From Candidatus Neoflavobacterium equi (GTDB lineage Bacteria; Bacteroidota; Bacteroidia; Flavobacteriales; Flavobacteriaceae), in the NCBI GenBank assembly GCA_018065745.1, contig JAGHSS010000078.1:1-5440 (forward strand): DNA of 5,440 nucleotides, given 5' to 3'. Shown here piece after piece: positions 1 through 5,440 of the stretch (position 1 is the stretch's first letter; each line of letters begins with the position of its first letter). Made by a program: the position numbers and the translations under genes. The notes below the pieces were generated by a model that searched no databases, had not been told where the DNA came from, and worked only from the letters and a program-made list of their open reading frames with translations.

Positions 1-1
1 G

Positions 2-25
2 CTCATAACCTTTTCTGGTTGGGCA
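2..25 (+). other. C-terminal end of Sec signal peptide (partial)
   Basis: The first eight codons read LITFSGWA, a hydrophobic stretch ending in G-W-A, followed by QTTGAIN. This fits the end of a signal peptidase I signal, with small residues at -3 and -1 and cleavage probably before Q9. The positively charged n-region and the start codon are upstream of the window. No lipobox cysteine is seen near the predicted cleavage site, so a lipoprotein is unlikely. A Sec signal is expected because T9SS cargo first crosses the inner membrane by Sec. Confidence 0.75.
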
Positions 26-3000
26 CAAACCACGGGTGCCATTAACATTGGTGGAGAACCTGTTGCTGCGTCTGCCGGCTCAGAGATACCAATAAGTTCT
101 AATTGGGGTTATAATTATTCTCAACAAATTGTATTGAAAGATGAATATACTCAAAATGGGGGCGCAGGTAATATTACCAAAATTAAATGGTTTGTTAAGG
201 AAAGACCATCAGCAATTACTTCCTTTAATAAATGGAAGATTTATATTGGTCATACAAACTTACAATCTTTTTCATCAACTACATTTGTAGGTACATCAAC
301 AAGCCAATTAGTAGCCGATGTGGTTTTCACAGAGGATAATTTTGTTGCAGGTCAATGGTTAGAGATAACTTTAACTACACCTTTTAATTACGATGGAAAT
401 AGTAATTTATTGATTACTGTTTTTGAAGATGCAGCTGCGTATGTGAGTGGCCTTACTTTTTCAAAATATTCTACAACAGTATCAAGTAGAGGTATTTATA
501 GAAGAAATGATACTGCTTCAAATGTTAGTAATCCTCCAACTAGTACGCAAACTGGTAATATCGTATCAATACTTCCGATCATTGAGTTTGAAGGAAACTT
601 AGCATCTTGTTTAAGACCGTCAAATATCACTGGGGCTTCAATTACATCATCAGGTGTTAATTTATCTTGGACAGCTCCCGTAGTTTTACCATCAAATGGC
701 TATGAATATGAAGTTAGAACAAATACAAGCCCTGGAGTAGCTGGGCCGCAATTAATTCAATCTGGAAGCACAGCTAATGGTGTTACAACTGCAAATGTAA
801 CAGGTTTAAGCCCGAATACGAATTATAATGTTTACGTGAGATCAAGTTGTGGCTCAGACGGTTCTAGTATTTGGTCTGTGGTTTACTCATTCAAAACGGA
901 ATGTGATGCTTCTGCTATTCCCTATACTGTGGTTATGCCTACAAGTGGATTGCCAGAATGTTTTAAAATTGAGAACTTAAATTCAGATACTAACTTATGG
1001 ACAACATCTACTGCTCAAATAGGTATTACTGGAAGAGTAATGAGTTTGGCTGCAAATTCTACTTTAGCTTCAAATGATTGGTTTTATACTAGAGGCGTTC
1101 AATTGGTTGCCAACCAGTCTTATAGGTTAACATTCAAGTATAAGAAAGGTACAGCATCTGCAAATCAAAAATTAAAAGTTTCATACGGAAATAATCTAGC
1201 AAGTACAGAAATGACAAATCAAATAGTTGATGTTGCTTTTGTTACTAATTCAGATGCTCAAAGTGTGTTTTTTGATTTTATACCTAGTACTTCAGGTGTT
1301 TTTTATCTTGGTTTTCAAGGTTATGCAGCTGCAGCTCAAGGAGCTTTATATGTTGGGGAGATTGCTTTAAAAAATTCTCCTAATTGCTTCGAGCCTACAA
1401 ATACAACAGGATCTGCGATTACTTATTATGGTATTGATTTATCATGGGCTGCACCTTCAGTAGTGCCTTCAAACGGTTATGAATATGAAATTCGTACAGA
1501 TACTAATCCAGGAGTGGCTGGAGCTGCTTTGACTCAATCAGGAAGTACTGCTGCAGGAGTTACTACTGCAAGTGTTGTAGGGTTAGCTCCAAATACAAAT
1601 TATAACGTATATGTTAGATCAAATTGTGGTGCGGATGGTACGAGTGCTTGGTCTGTAATCTATACATTTAAGACAGAGTGTGATGCTTCAGCAATTCCTT
1701 ATATTGTAACTATGCCTACGAGTGGATTACCAGAATGTTTTAAAATTGAAAATTTAAATTCAGACAGTAACTCATGGTCAACATCTGCTGCTCAAACAGG
1801 AATCACAGGAAGAGTGATGAGTTTATCTGCAAGTTCTACTTTGACTTCAAATGATTGGTTTTATACTAGAGGTGTTCAGTTGGTAGCTAATCAGGTTTAT
1901 AGGTTAACTTTTAAAGTTAAAAAAGGAATTGCTTCTGGAGTTCAAAAATTAAAAGTTTCTTACGGAACAAACGTAGTTGATTCACAAATGACTAATCAAA
2001 TTGTTGATGTGAATTTCACAAACACAACAGATGCTCAAAATGTTTCAATTGATTTTATTCCTAATGTAACAGGTTCATTCTATCTTGGTTTTAAAGGTTA
2101 TGCGGCAGCTTCTCAAGGTACATTGTATGTTGGTGAAATTGCATTAAACAATGCTCCAAGTTGTCTTGAGCCATCAGGTGTGAATTTAACAGATGTAACC
2201 AAAAATTCTGTAAAATTAAGATGGACTTCTCCAACTATTCTTCCAAACGGAGGATATGAATATGAAGTGCGAACTTCAGGTGTTGGTGGGTCTGGAGCAA
2301 CAGGTTTATATTTAAATGGCACAGCAACTTCAACAGATCTTGAAAAATTAATCGCAGGTTTAGCACCAAGTACTAATTATGTAGTTTATTTAAAATCAGT
2401 TTGTGGGGTTGATAATAATTCAATTTGGGTTGCAGCGGGTCAAATTACAACACTTTGCAATTATCCAGATTTAGTTTCAGCTACTGGGGGTTCAAGATGT
2501 GGTGTTGGTACAGTTGATTTAGTTGCGGATTATACAGATAATTCAATCGTTAAATGGTATAGTTCTGCTACAGCTGGTACTTTGTTGCACACAGGGCCTA
2601 CATTTACAACCCCAGAAATTAATACTACAACTAATTATTATGTGCAGTCGGGAGTTTATGTTCCAAACGTAACAAGTCAAGTAGGTAGTGGTACAAATTC
2701 TTCTGCAAGTTTCGGGCAATCTCCATTTCATTATTCTTACGGTGGTATTAAAACACAATATATTTATACAGCACAAGAATTACAAGCTGCTGGTTTATAT
2801 GCGGGTGAAATTACCTCATTAGCTTTTAATGTTGCAACTGCAAGTTCAGTTAATAGAAATGATTTTTCAATTTATATTGGAAATACTACACAAACTACTG
2901 CAACTACAACTCATGTTAGTGGTTTAACGCAAGTTTATGCAAATGCTGCGCAACCAATGACAGCTGGAATTAATGCGTATAATTTCACCAATCCTTTCGT

Positions 3001-5110
3001 TTGGGATGGGGTAAGTAACCTTGTGGTTCAAGTAAGTTGGAGTAATATCAATAGTGGTTCTTCCGCAAATTCTGGAGGAGTTCTTTATCATACAACAGCA
3101 ATTAATCAGGCGACAGTTAGTTACGGAGATAATAGAACCATAGATCAAATTTTGAATACAATAACTGGTTTACCAGCAGGTGGGACGGGTACTAATGGAG
3201 GAACTGCTACATATGCTACTAGAGCAAATACGTATTTTAATGGAATTGGTTTATGTTCTTCATTAAGAACTGAAGTAATAGCCACGGTAACAACACCACC
3301 AGTATTAACATTATCTACTAATTCTTTAGAAATTTGTTTAAATACATCTCAAACGGTTACTGTTTCAGCTGGAAGTGCAGATTATAATAATTATGTTTGG
3401 TCAACTTCTACAGGAGAAACTCAAAATATTGGGGTTTCAGGTAATGAGATTTCAGGTTGGACATTTAATCCGTCAACATCAACAGCTTATGTATTAAAAG
3501 CTTCTCAAAATTCAGGAGCTTTATGTAGTACAGAATTGACTCTTAATGTTGTTGTAAATACACCTTTACCAATGCTAGACTTAGCAGATGATATGCTAAT
3601 ATGTGCAGGAAGCATTGTTGAGTTGAATGTTGGAGATAGTACAATTTGGCCTTCAAACTATTCTAATTCTTTTGAAACGACAACACTTCAAGGTTTTGTT
3701 AAAAGTAGTACGGCTGGATCGGTAATAGAAACTATTTCAAATACGGTTGCTAGCGAAGGATCTAAGGCATTAAAAGTTACGCACGGAAACAATGCGACAG
3801 GATACATTACGCTACAAAATAGTTTAGATTTATCAAGATTCACACAGCCTTATTTGACATTTGATCACATTGCTGCTTTAGAGGCAGGATATGACTTTGG
3901 TTACGTGGAATATAGCATAAATGGTGGATCAACATGGGTTTCTTTCCCAATAGCAAATTATGTAGGTCAATCAAGTTCAGTAAGTGGTGGGATAATGGAG
4001 TTTTCATCGGAAAGTTATTCAGATTGGAGTAATTTTGAATCGTCATCTGATCAGCCTACAAATGCACAATGGAAAACGGAACGTTTTAATTTACCAACGA
4101 ATGTAAATCTTTCTAACGTGAAATTTAGATTTAAAATCACATCTGATACTTCGGGTAATTATGCAGGATGGTTTATAGACAATGTAAGTGTTAAAAACGC
4201 ACCACAAATAAATACAACATGGTTACCAATAGATAATTTATATACAGATGCTTCAGCAACAGTTCCTTATACTGCAAACAGTAATGCTTCTAAGGTGTAT
4301 TTTAAATCAAATGCTGTAATGGCAGAAACAGATTATACTGCAACTGTAGTGAGTGATCGTGGATGTTCTACATCTCAAACAGTTTCTATTTCAAATAGCG
4401 TTGCCAATGCTCCAACAGCATCAGATCAAGCTTTCTGTGGTAGTGTAGATGTTGTAAATATTGTTGTGGGGTCAGAAACAGGAGCAACCTTAAAATGGTT
4501 CGATTCAGTTTCAGCTACAACACCAATAACAGTAATTAACACAAGTGGAACATATTATGTTTCACAGGCAATCGGAACATGTGAATCAACACAAACAGCT
4601 GTTTCAATAACAATTAATGCAAGACCAGATGCGCCTACAGGCACAAGTCCTCAAGGGTTTAATGAAGGCCAAACCGTTTCTAGTATTGTTATGGATCAAG
4701 CAAATGTCACTTGGTATAATTCTAATGCCAATGCTCAAAGTGGTCAAAATCCTTTAGCTCAGTCAACGCCATTGGTAAATGGAACAACGTATTATGGGGT
4801 TATAATAGGTCAAAACGGTTGTCCAAGTTCATCATTTGAGTTAATAGTTGATGTAGCTCTTGGAAATGAAGATTTTATTAAAAATGAATTAAAATATTAT
4901 CCTAATCCAGTGATTGATATTTTAAAAATCACCAACTCTGAAAAGATTACTCAGATTGAAGTTTTTGATTTATTAGGAAAACGTGTTAAAACTAAGATGA
5001 CAGATGATCAAGAAGTAAATATTGATTTGTCAGAATTAGCTTCAGGAACATACATGGTTCAAATTAAAAGTGAAAGGAAAACACATTTCATAAAAGTCAT
5101 CAAGAAATAG
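2..5110 (+). CDS. Giant secreted multidomain (FN3/Ig/jelly-roll) T9SS-sorted surface protein, 5' partial
   Basis: The frame is open from nt 2 to the TAG at 5108-5110, which is followed directly by a second in-frame TAG; 1,702 residues are visible (residue n starts at nt 3n-1). The first residues, LITFSGWAQTTG, look like the end of a signal peptide, so only the start codon and perhaps 10-25 residues lie outside the window. A TTG at 134 is an internal codon, not the start. Domains in order: beta-sandwich 13-201; FN3 203-300; jelly-roll 301-461; FN3 462-559; jelly-roll 560-720; FN3 721-818; Ig-like 819-884; second sandwich 885-1085; PKD/Ig-like 1099-1186; split Ig/PKD-like 1190-1465 around a MAM-like jelly-roll 1220-1401; Ig-like pair 1466-1620; T9SS type A sorting domain 1630-1702. 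No protease, glycosidase or other catalytic motif is evident. Known for such families: Sec export, T9SS translocation, then removal of the C-terminal domain with anchoring or release. Inferred role: adhesion or binding of polymers; the ligand is unknown. A terminator follows 30 bp after the stop, so this is the last gene of its transcript. Confidence 0.93.
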   Translation, partial: LITFSGWAQTTGAINIGGEPVAASAGSEIPISSNWGYNYSQQIVLKDEYTQNGGAGNITKIKWFVKERPSAITSFNKWKIYIGHTNLQSFSSTTFVGTSTSQLVADVVFTEDNFVAGQWLEITLTTPFNYDGNSNLLITVFEDAAAYVSGLTFSKYSTTVSSRGIYRRNDTASNVSNPPTSTQTGNIVSILPIIEFEGNLASCLRPSNITGASITSSGVNLSWTAPVVLPSNGYEYEVRTNTSPGVAGPQLIQSGSTANGVTTANVTGLSPNTNYNVYVRSSCGSDGSSIWSVVYSFKTECDASAIPYTVVMPTSGLPECFKIENLNSDTNLWTTSTAQIGITGRVMSLAANSTLASNDWFYTRGVQLVANQSYRLTFKYKKGTASANQKLKVSYGNNLASTEMTNQIVDVAFVTNSDAQSVFFDFIPSTSGVFYLGFQGYAAAAQGALYVGEIALKNSPNCFEPTNTTGSAITYYGIDLSWAAPSVVPSNGYEYEIRTDTNPGVAGAALTQSGSTAAGVTTASVVGLAPNTNYNVYVRSNCGADGTSAWSVIYTFKTECDASAIPYIVTMPTSGLPECFKIENLNSDSNSWSTSAAQTGITGRVMSLSASSTLTSNDWFYTRGVQLVANQVYRLTFKVKKGIASGVQKLKVSYGTNVVDSQMTNQIVDVNFTNTTDAQNVSIDFIPNVTGSFYLGFKGYAAASQGTLYVGEIALNNAPSCLEPSGVNLTDVTKNSVKLRWTSPTILPNGGYEYEVRTSGVGGSGATGLYLNGTATSTDLEKLIAGLAPSTNYVVYLKSVCGVDNNSIWVAAGQITTLCNYPDLVSATGGSRCGVGTVDLVADYTDNSIVKWYSSATAGTLLHTGPTFTTPEINTTTNYYVQSGVYVPNVTSQVGSGTNSSASFGQSPFHYSYGGIKTQYIYTAQELQAAGLYAGEITSLAFNVATASSVNRNDFSIYIGNTTQTTATTTHVSGLTQVYANAAQPMTAGINAYNFTNPFVWDGVSNLVVQVSWSNINSGSSANSGGVLYHTTAINQATVSYGDNRTIDQILNTITGLPAGGTGTNGGTATYATRANTYFNGIGLCSSLRTEVIATVTTPPVLTLSTNSLEICLNTSQTVTVSAGSADYNNYVWSTSTGETQNIGVSGNEISGWTFNPSTSTAYVLKASQNSGALCSTELTLNVVVNTPLPMLDLADDMLICAGSIVELNVGDSTIWPSNYSNSFETTTLQGFVKSSTAGSVIETISNTVASEGSKALKVTHGNNATGYITLQNSLDLSRFTQPYLTFDHIAALEAGYDFGYVEYSINGGSTWVSFPIANYVGQSSSVSGGIMEFSSESYSDWSNFESSSDQPTNAQWKTERFNLPTNVNLSNVKFRFKITSDTSGNYAGWFIDNVSVKNAPQINTTWLPIDNLYTDASATVPYTANSNASKVYFKSNAVMAETDYTATVVSDRGCSTSQTVSISNSVANAPTASDQAFCGSVDVVNIVVGSETGATLKWFDSVSATTPITVINTSGTYYVSQAIGTCESTQTAVSITINARPDAPTGTSPQGFNEGQTVSSIVMDQANVTWYNSNANAQSGQNPLAQSTPLVNGTTYYGVIIGQNGCPSSSFELIVDVALGNEDFIKNELKYYPNPVIDILKITNSEKITQIEVFDLLGKRVKTKMTDDQEVNIDLSELASGTYMVQIKSERKTHFIKVIKK
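38..604 (+). other. N-terminal beta-sandwich domain (copy 1)
   Basis: Residues 13-201 form a beta-rich domain with the pattern IPISSNWGYNYSQQI, then GNITKIKW, a KIYIGHTN strand, and TPFNYDGNSNLLI. Domains of this style are common at the N-termini of flavobacterial secreted modular proteins; I cannot name a Pfam family with certainty. The same landmarks recur in order at residues 885-1085 of this protein, which supports calling it a discrete module. The function is unknown; binding or structural roles are inferred from the lack of catalytic motifs. Confidence 0.6.
608..1384 (+). repeat. Tandem 777-bp in-frame repeat, unit A (FN3 + jelly-roll)
   Basis: This is the first of two adjacent in-frame units of exactly 777 bp (259 codons, residues 203-461). 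It encodes an FN3 domain (LSWTAP, NGYEYEVRT, LSPNTNYNVYVRS, WSVVYSFKT) followed by a jelly-roll domain resembling choice-of-anchor J or cleaved-adhesin modules (GLPECFKIENLNSD, SNDWFYTRGV, LTFKYKKG, FYLGFQGYA, LYVGEIAL). Cysteines are at residues 203, 283, 301 and 320. Ungapped hand alignment to unit B shows about 68 mismatches in 259 residues, or roughly 74% identity, so the pair arose by internal duplication. Confidence 0.93.
1385..2161 (+). repeat. Tandem 777-bp in-frame repeat, unit B (FN3 + jelly-roll)
   Basis: This is the second copy of the FN3 plus jelly-roll unit, residues 462-720, the same length as unit A with no gap needed in the protein alignment. Blocks such as CDASAIPY, MPTSGLPECFKIENLNSD and SNDWFYTRGVQLVANQ are almost or fully unchanged. 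The FN3 half is about 70% identical between copies and the jelly-roll half about 76% by hand count. Cysteines at 462, 542, 560 and 579 match unit A exactly (+259). Many synonymous third-base differences indicate that the duplication is not recent. Confidence 0.93.
2162..2455 (+). other. Third FN3 domain, diverged, without jelly-roll partner
   Basis: Residues 721-818 carry the FN3 landmarks of units A and B in the same order (LRWTSP, NGGYEYEVRT, LAPSTNYVVYLKSVCG) and start with the same C-x-E-P boundary. The module spans exactly 98 residues between its first cysteine (721) and the next boundary cysteine (819), as in the two earlier FN3 domains, with C801 in the equivalent place. It is followed by an Ig-like domain, not a jelly-roll, so it is either an older copy of the FN3 half or a remnant of a third unit. 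Confidence 0.85.
2456..2653 (+). other. Ig-like domain
   Basis: Residues 819-884 have the pattern typical of short Ig-like domains in large Bacteroidota surface proteins: an early cysteine region (SRCGVGTVDLVA), then IVKWYSSATAG, then TPEINTTTNYYVQS. The KWY-S motif followed by the T-T-Y-Y-V strand near the end recurs in the Ig-like domains at residues 1466-1620. Its likely role is as a structural spacer on the cell surface. Confidence 0.7.
2654..3256 (+). other. Internal beta-sandwich domain (diverged copy 2 of the N-terminal domain)
   Basis: Residues 885-1085 repeat the landmarks of the N-terminal domain in order: SPFHYSYGGIKTQYIY (compare IPISSNWGYNYSQQIV), AGEITSLAFNV (compare GNITKIKWFV), FSIYIGNT (compare WKIYIGHT), and NPFVWDGVSNLVVQV (compare TPFNYDGNSNLLITV). 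Overall identity is low outside these blocks. The second copy has a longer Gly/Thr/Asn-rich tail (about residues 1057-1075). It is either an old internal duplication or the same module acquired twice. No catalytic residues are recognised. Confidence 0.65.
3296..3559 (+). other. PKD/Ig-like domain
   Basis: Residues 1099-1186 start PPVLTLSTNSLEICLNTSQTV and continue with a YVWSTSTGET strand, TFNPSTSTAYVLKAS, and a cysteine-containing end (GALCSTELTLNV). This matches the common Bacteroidota PKD/Ig-like layout of an early I-C-x-N or I-C-x-G site, a central W and a late cysteine, where the two cysteines may pair. It is probably a surface spacer. Confidence 0.65.
3569..4396 (+). other. Ig/PKD-like domain split by an inserted MAM-like jelly-roll
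   Basis: Residues 1190-1213 begin like a standard surface PKD/Ig domain (LDLADDMLICAGSIVELNVG). Before the expected central W strand continues, a jelly-roll of about 180 residues appears (about 1220-1401: NSFETTTLQGF, GSKALKVTHGN, LTFDHIAALE, VEYSINGGSTWVSF, GWFIDNVSV). The remaining host strands then follow (TTWLPIDNLYTD, ETDYTATVVSDRGCSTSQTVSI). Neither flank makes a full domain alone, while together they match the usual order. The insert resembles MAM-like or immune-inhibitor-A-like jelly-rolls, which often bind ligands or calcium; here its function is unknown. Confidence 0.6.
4397..4861 (+). other. Pair of Ig-like domains before the sorting signal
   Basis: Residues 1466-1540 (QAFCGSVDVVNIVVG, LKWFDS, GTYYVSQAIGTCES) and 1541-1620 (PQGFNEGQTVSSIV, VTWYNSNA, GTTYYGVIIGQNGCPS) are two successive Ig-like modules with the W-Y/F-x-S and T-Y-Y strands also seen in the domain at 819-884. 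The first has two cysteines that could form a disulfide; the second lacks the early cysteine and has F-N-E-G at the equivalent position. They probably act as a stalk next to the T9SS domain. Confidence 0.65.
4889..5107 (+). other. T9SS type A C-terminal sorting domain
   Basis: Residues 1630-1702 show the hallmark of type A T9SS signals: YYPNPV near the start, then a strand ending in I-x-V-F-D-L-L-G-K-R-V, the LSELASGTYMVQI block, and a short basic end (THFIKVIKK) right at the C-terminus. Domains of this kind direct export across the outer membrane through the PorU/PorV-type machinery and are usually removed during surface attachment or release. The domain is complete, so the protein is not truncated at its 3' end. 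Confidence 0.95.
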
Positions 5111-5135
5111 TAGAGGTAAAATAAATCTCAAAAAT

Positions 5136-5175
5136 AAAAGTCGCCTTAGTTTTTAATTAAGGCGATTTTTTATTT
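5136..5175 (+). terminator. Rho-independent terminator of the surface protein gene
   Basis: TCGCCTTA (5141-5148) pairs perfectly with TAAGGCGA (5158-5165). The pairing can be extended inward by a G-U and two T-A pairs to leave a TTT loop. A T-run follows (5166-5170, then TATTTT). An A-rich run just upstream (5136-5139) can pair with the T-run, so the structure might also terminate transcription coming from the opposite direction. It lies about 30 bp after the stop codon. Confidence 0.9.
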
Positions 5176-5187
5176 TAAATTCTTTTT

Positions 5188-5314
5188 GGCGTTCCCTCGC
5201 TCATTATATATAGTATAAAAAACACAATTCATTAAAAACCGCTCGGTCGGGCTTTTCGCTAAATCTTTTTCGGTGCTTCGCATCAAAAAAGGATACCACT
5301 TCAATCCCTAACGC
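5188..5314. repeat. Putative structured flavobacterial intergenic element
   Basis: The segment begins GGCGTTCCC and ends AATCCCTAACGC, with complementary ends GCGTT (5189-5193) and AACGC (5310-5314) and a CCC/GGG pair (5194-5196 with 5249-5251) that could form a second stem. The core is a long hairpin: 5264-5276 pairs with 5280-5293 around a TTC loop, with one C-A mismatch and one bulged G. The string GGTCGGGCTTTTCGCT is locally GC-rich compared with its AT-rich flanks. From memory, elements with this start, core and end occur between genes in flavobacterial genomes; I could not check this. No open reading frame is seen in it. Its function is unknown. Confidence 0.5.
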
Positions 5315-5430
5315 AACATGTAGTAATAATAACAACAAGGGGGTGTTCGAAACAAAAAAAATCAAGGGTGTAAAGTATTAAAAACCAGCAAGAAAAAAAA
5401 TAAACAAAAAATAACCTTAGAAAAGCTTGT
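5315..5430. other. A-rich non-coding spacer upstream of a probable sigma-54 promoter
   Basis: No credible open reading frame was found on either strand; the only ATG (5318) is followed at once by a stop. The stretch is strongly A-rich on the + strand, with A-runs at about 5354-5361, 5393-5400 and 5406-5411 that may bend the DNA. It also holds a short inverted repeat, TGTT-CGA-AACA (5344-5354), and two similar CAAGGG..TGT words (5336-5346 and 5363-5371). Confidence 0.5.
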
Positions 5431-5438
5431 TTGGCACG
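5431..5438 (+). promoter_or_regulatory. Probable sigma-54 (RpoN) promoter, -24 half only
   Basis: TTGGCACG matches the -24 element of the sigma-54 consensus (TGGCACG, four bases, TTGC). The -12 element would start at about 5443, outside the window, so the call cannot be completed here. The orientation implies a + strand gene downstream that depends on an NtrC-type activator. The A-rich upstream DNA fits the looping these activators need, but it is not specific evidence. Confidence 0.5.
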
Positions 5439-5440
5439 GG

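Noticed and set aside
134..136. TTG at 134 as the start codon of the surface protein
   Set aside because: The frame is open upstream to the window edge and encodes a signal-peptide end and the start of the first sandwich domain; starting at 134 would remove both. No ribosome binding site is needed here.
608..2161. CRISPR array or mobile element as the cause of the repeats
   Set aside because: The repeats are 777-bp in-frame coding units with protein-level conservation and no spacer structure, terminal inverted repeats or transposase.
2113..2322. Minus-strand open frame of 69 codons
   Set aside because: It lies wholly inside the conserved coding region of the large + strand gene, across the end of unit B and the third FN3, and its product resembles no family I know.
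2543..3148. Two minus-strand open frames (77 and 74 codons)
   Set aside because: Both are antisense to well-supported domains of the surface protein and have unlikely compositions (for example very Cys-rich); they are chance frames.
3840..4046. Minus-strand open frame of 68 codons
   Set aside because: It is antisense to the inserted jelly-roll, with no recognisable product and no sign of its own expression signals.
5201..5240. AT-rich stretch as a vegetative Bacteroidota promoter (TTTG / TAnnTTTG)
   Set aside because: No TAnnTTTG -7 element with a suitably spaced upstream TTTG was found here; the AT-richness alone is not enough.
5188..5314. Integron attC site or tRNA-like gene
   Set aside because: The ends (GCGTTCCC and CCCTAACGC) loosely recall attC core sites but do not fit GTTRRRY/RYYYAAC, and no tRNA arms with a T-loop motif can be drawn.

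Overview
The window is low in GC and has the hallmarks of a Bacteroidota genome, most likely class Flavobacteriia (Flavobacterium or a close relative; inferred from sequence style, not from a search). The evidence is a very long secreted Ser/Thr/Asn-rich modular protein that ends in a type A sorting domain of the type IX secretion system (T9SS), AT-biased codon use, and a downstream intergenic element of a kind I associate with flavobacterial genomes.

Layout: about 94% of the window (nt 2-5110, + strand) is one open reading frame cut off at its 5' end by the window edge. It reads without a stop from the first in-frame codon and already shows the end of a signal peptide, so probably only about 10-25 residues plus the start codon are missing. 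The visible 1,702 residues form a string of extracellular beta-sandwich modules. In order these are: signal-peptide tail; an N-terminal sandwich domain; two tandem 259-residue units, each an FN3 domain plus a jelly-roll domain; a third FN3; an Ig-like domain; a second, diverged copy of the N-terminal sandwich domain; a PKD/Ig-like domain; an Ig/PKD-like domain that seems to be interrupted by an inserted MAM-like jelly-roll; two more Ig-like domains; and the T9SS C-terminal domain. I see no catalytic domain, so the best guess is a cell-surface or secreted adhesin or binding protein.

The last 330 bases (5111-5440) hold no gene that I can support. They contain a strong intrinsic terminator (about 5136-5175), a structured element of about 127 bp (5188-5314) with a long internal hairpin and complementary ends, an A-rich stretch, and at the very edge a good match to the -24 half of a sigma-54 promoter (5431-5438) pointing out of the window. 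A separately regulated + strand gene or operon probably starts just downstream.

I found no clear new multi-gene system. The points most worth following up are the nested-domain architecture and the exact 98-residue and 259-residue periodicity in the surface protein, the intergenic element, and the truncated sigma-54 promoter.
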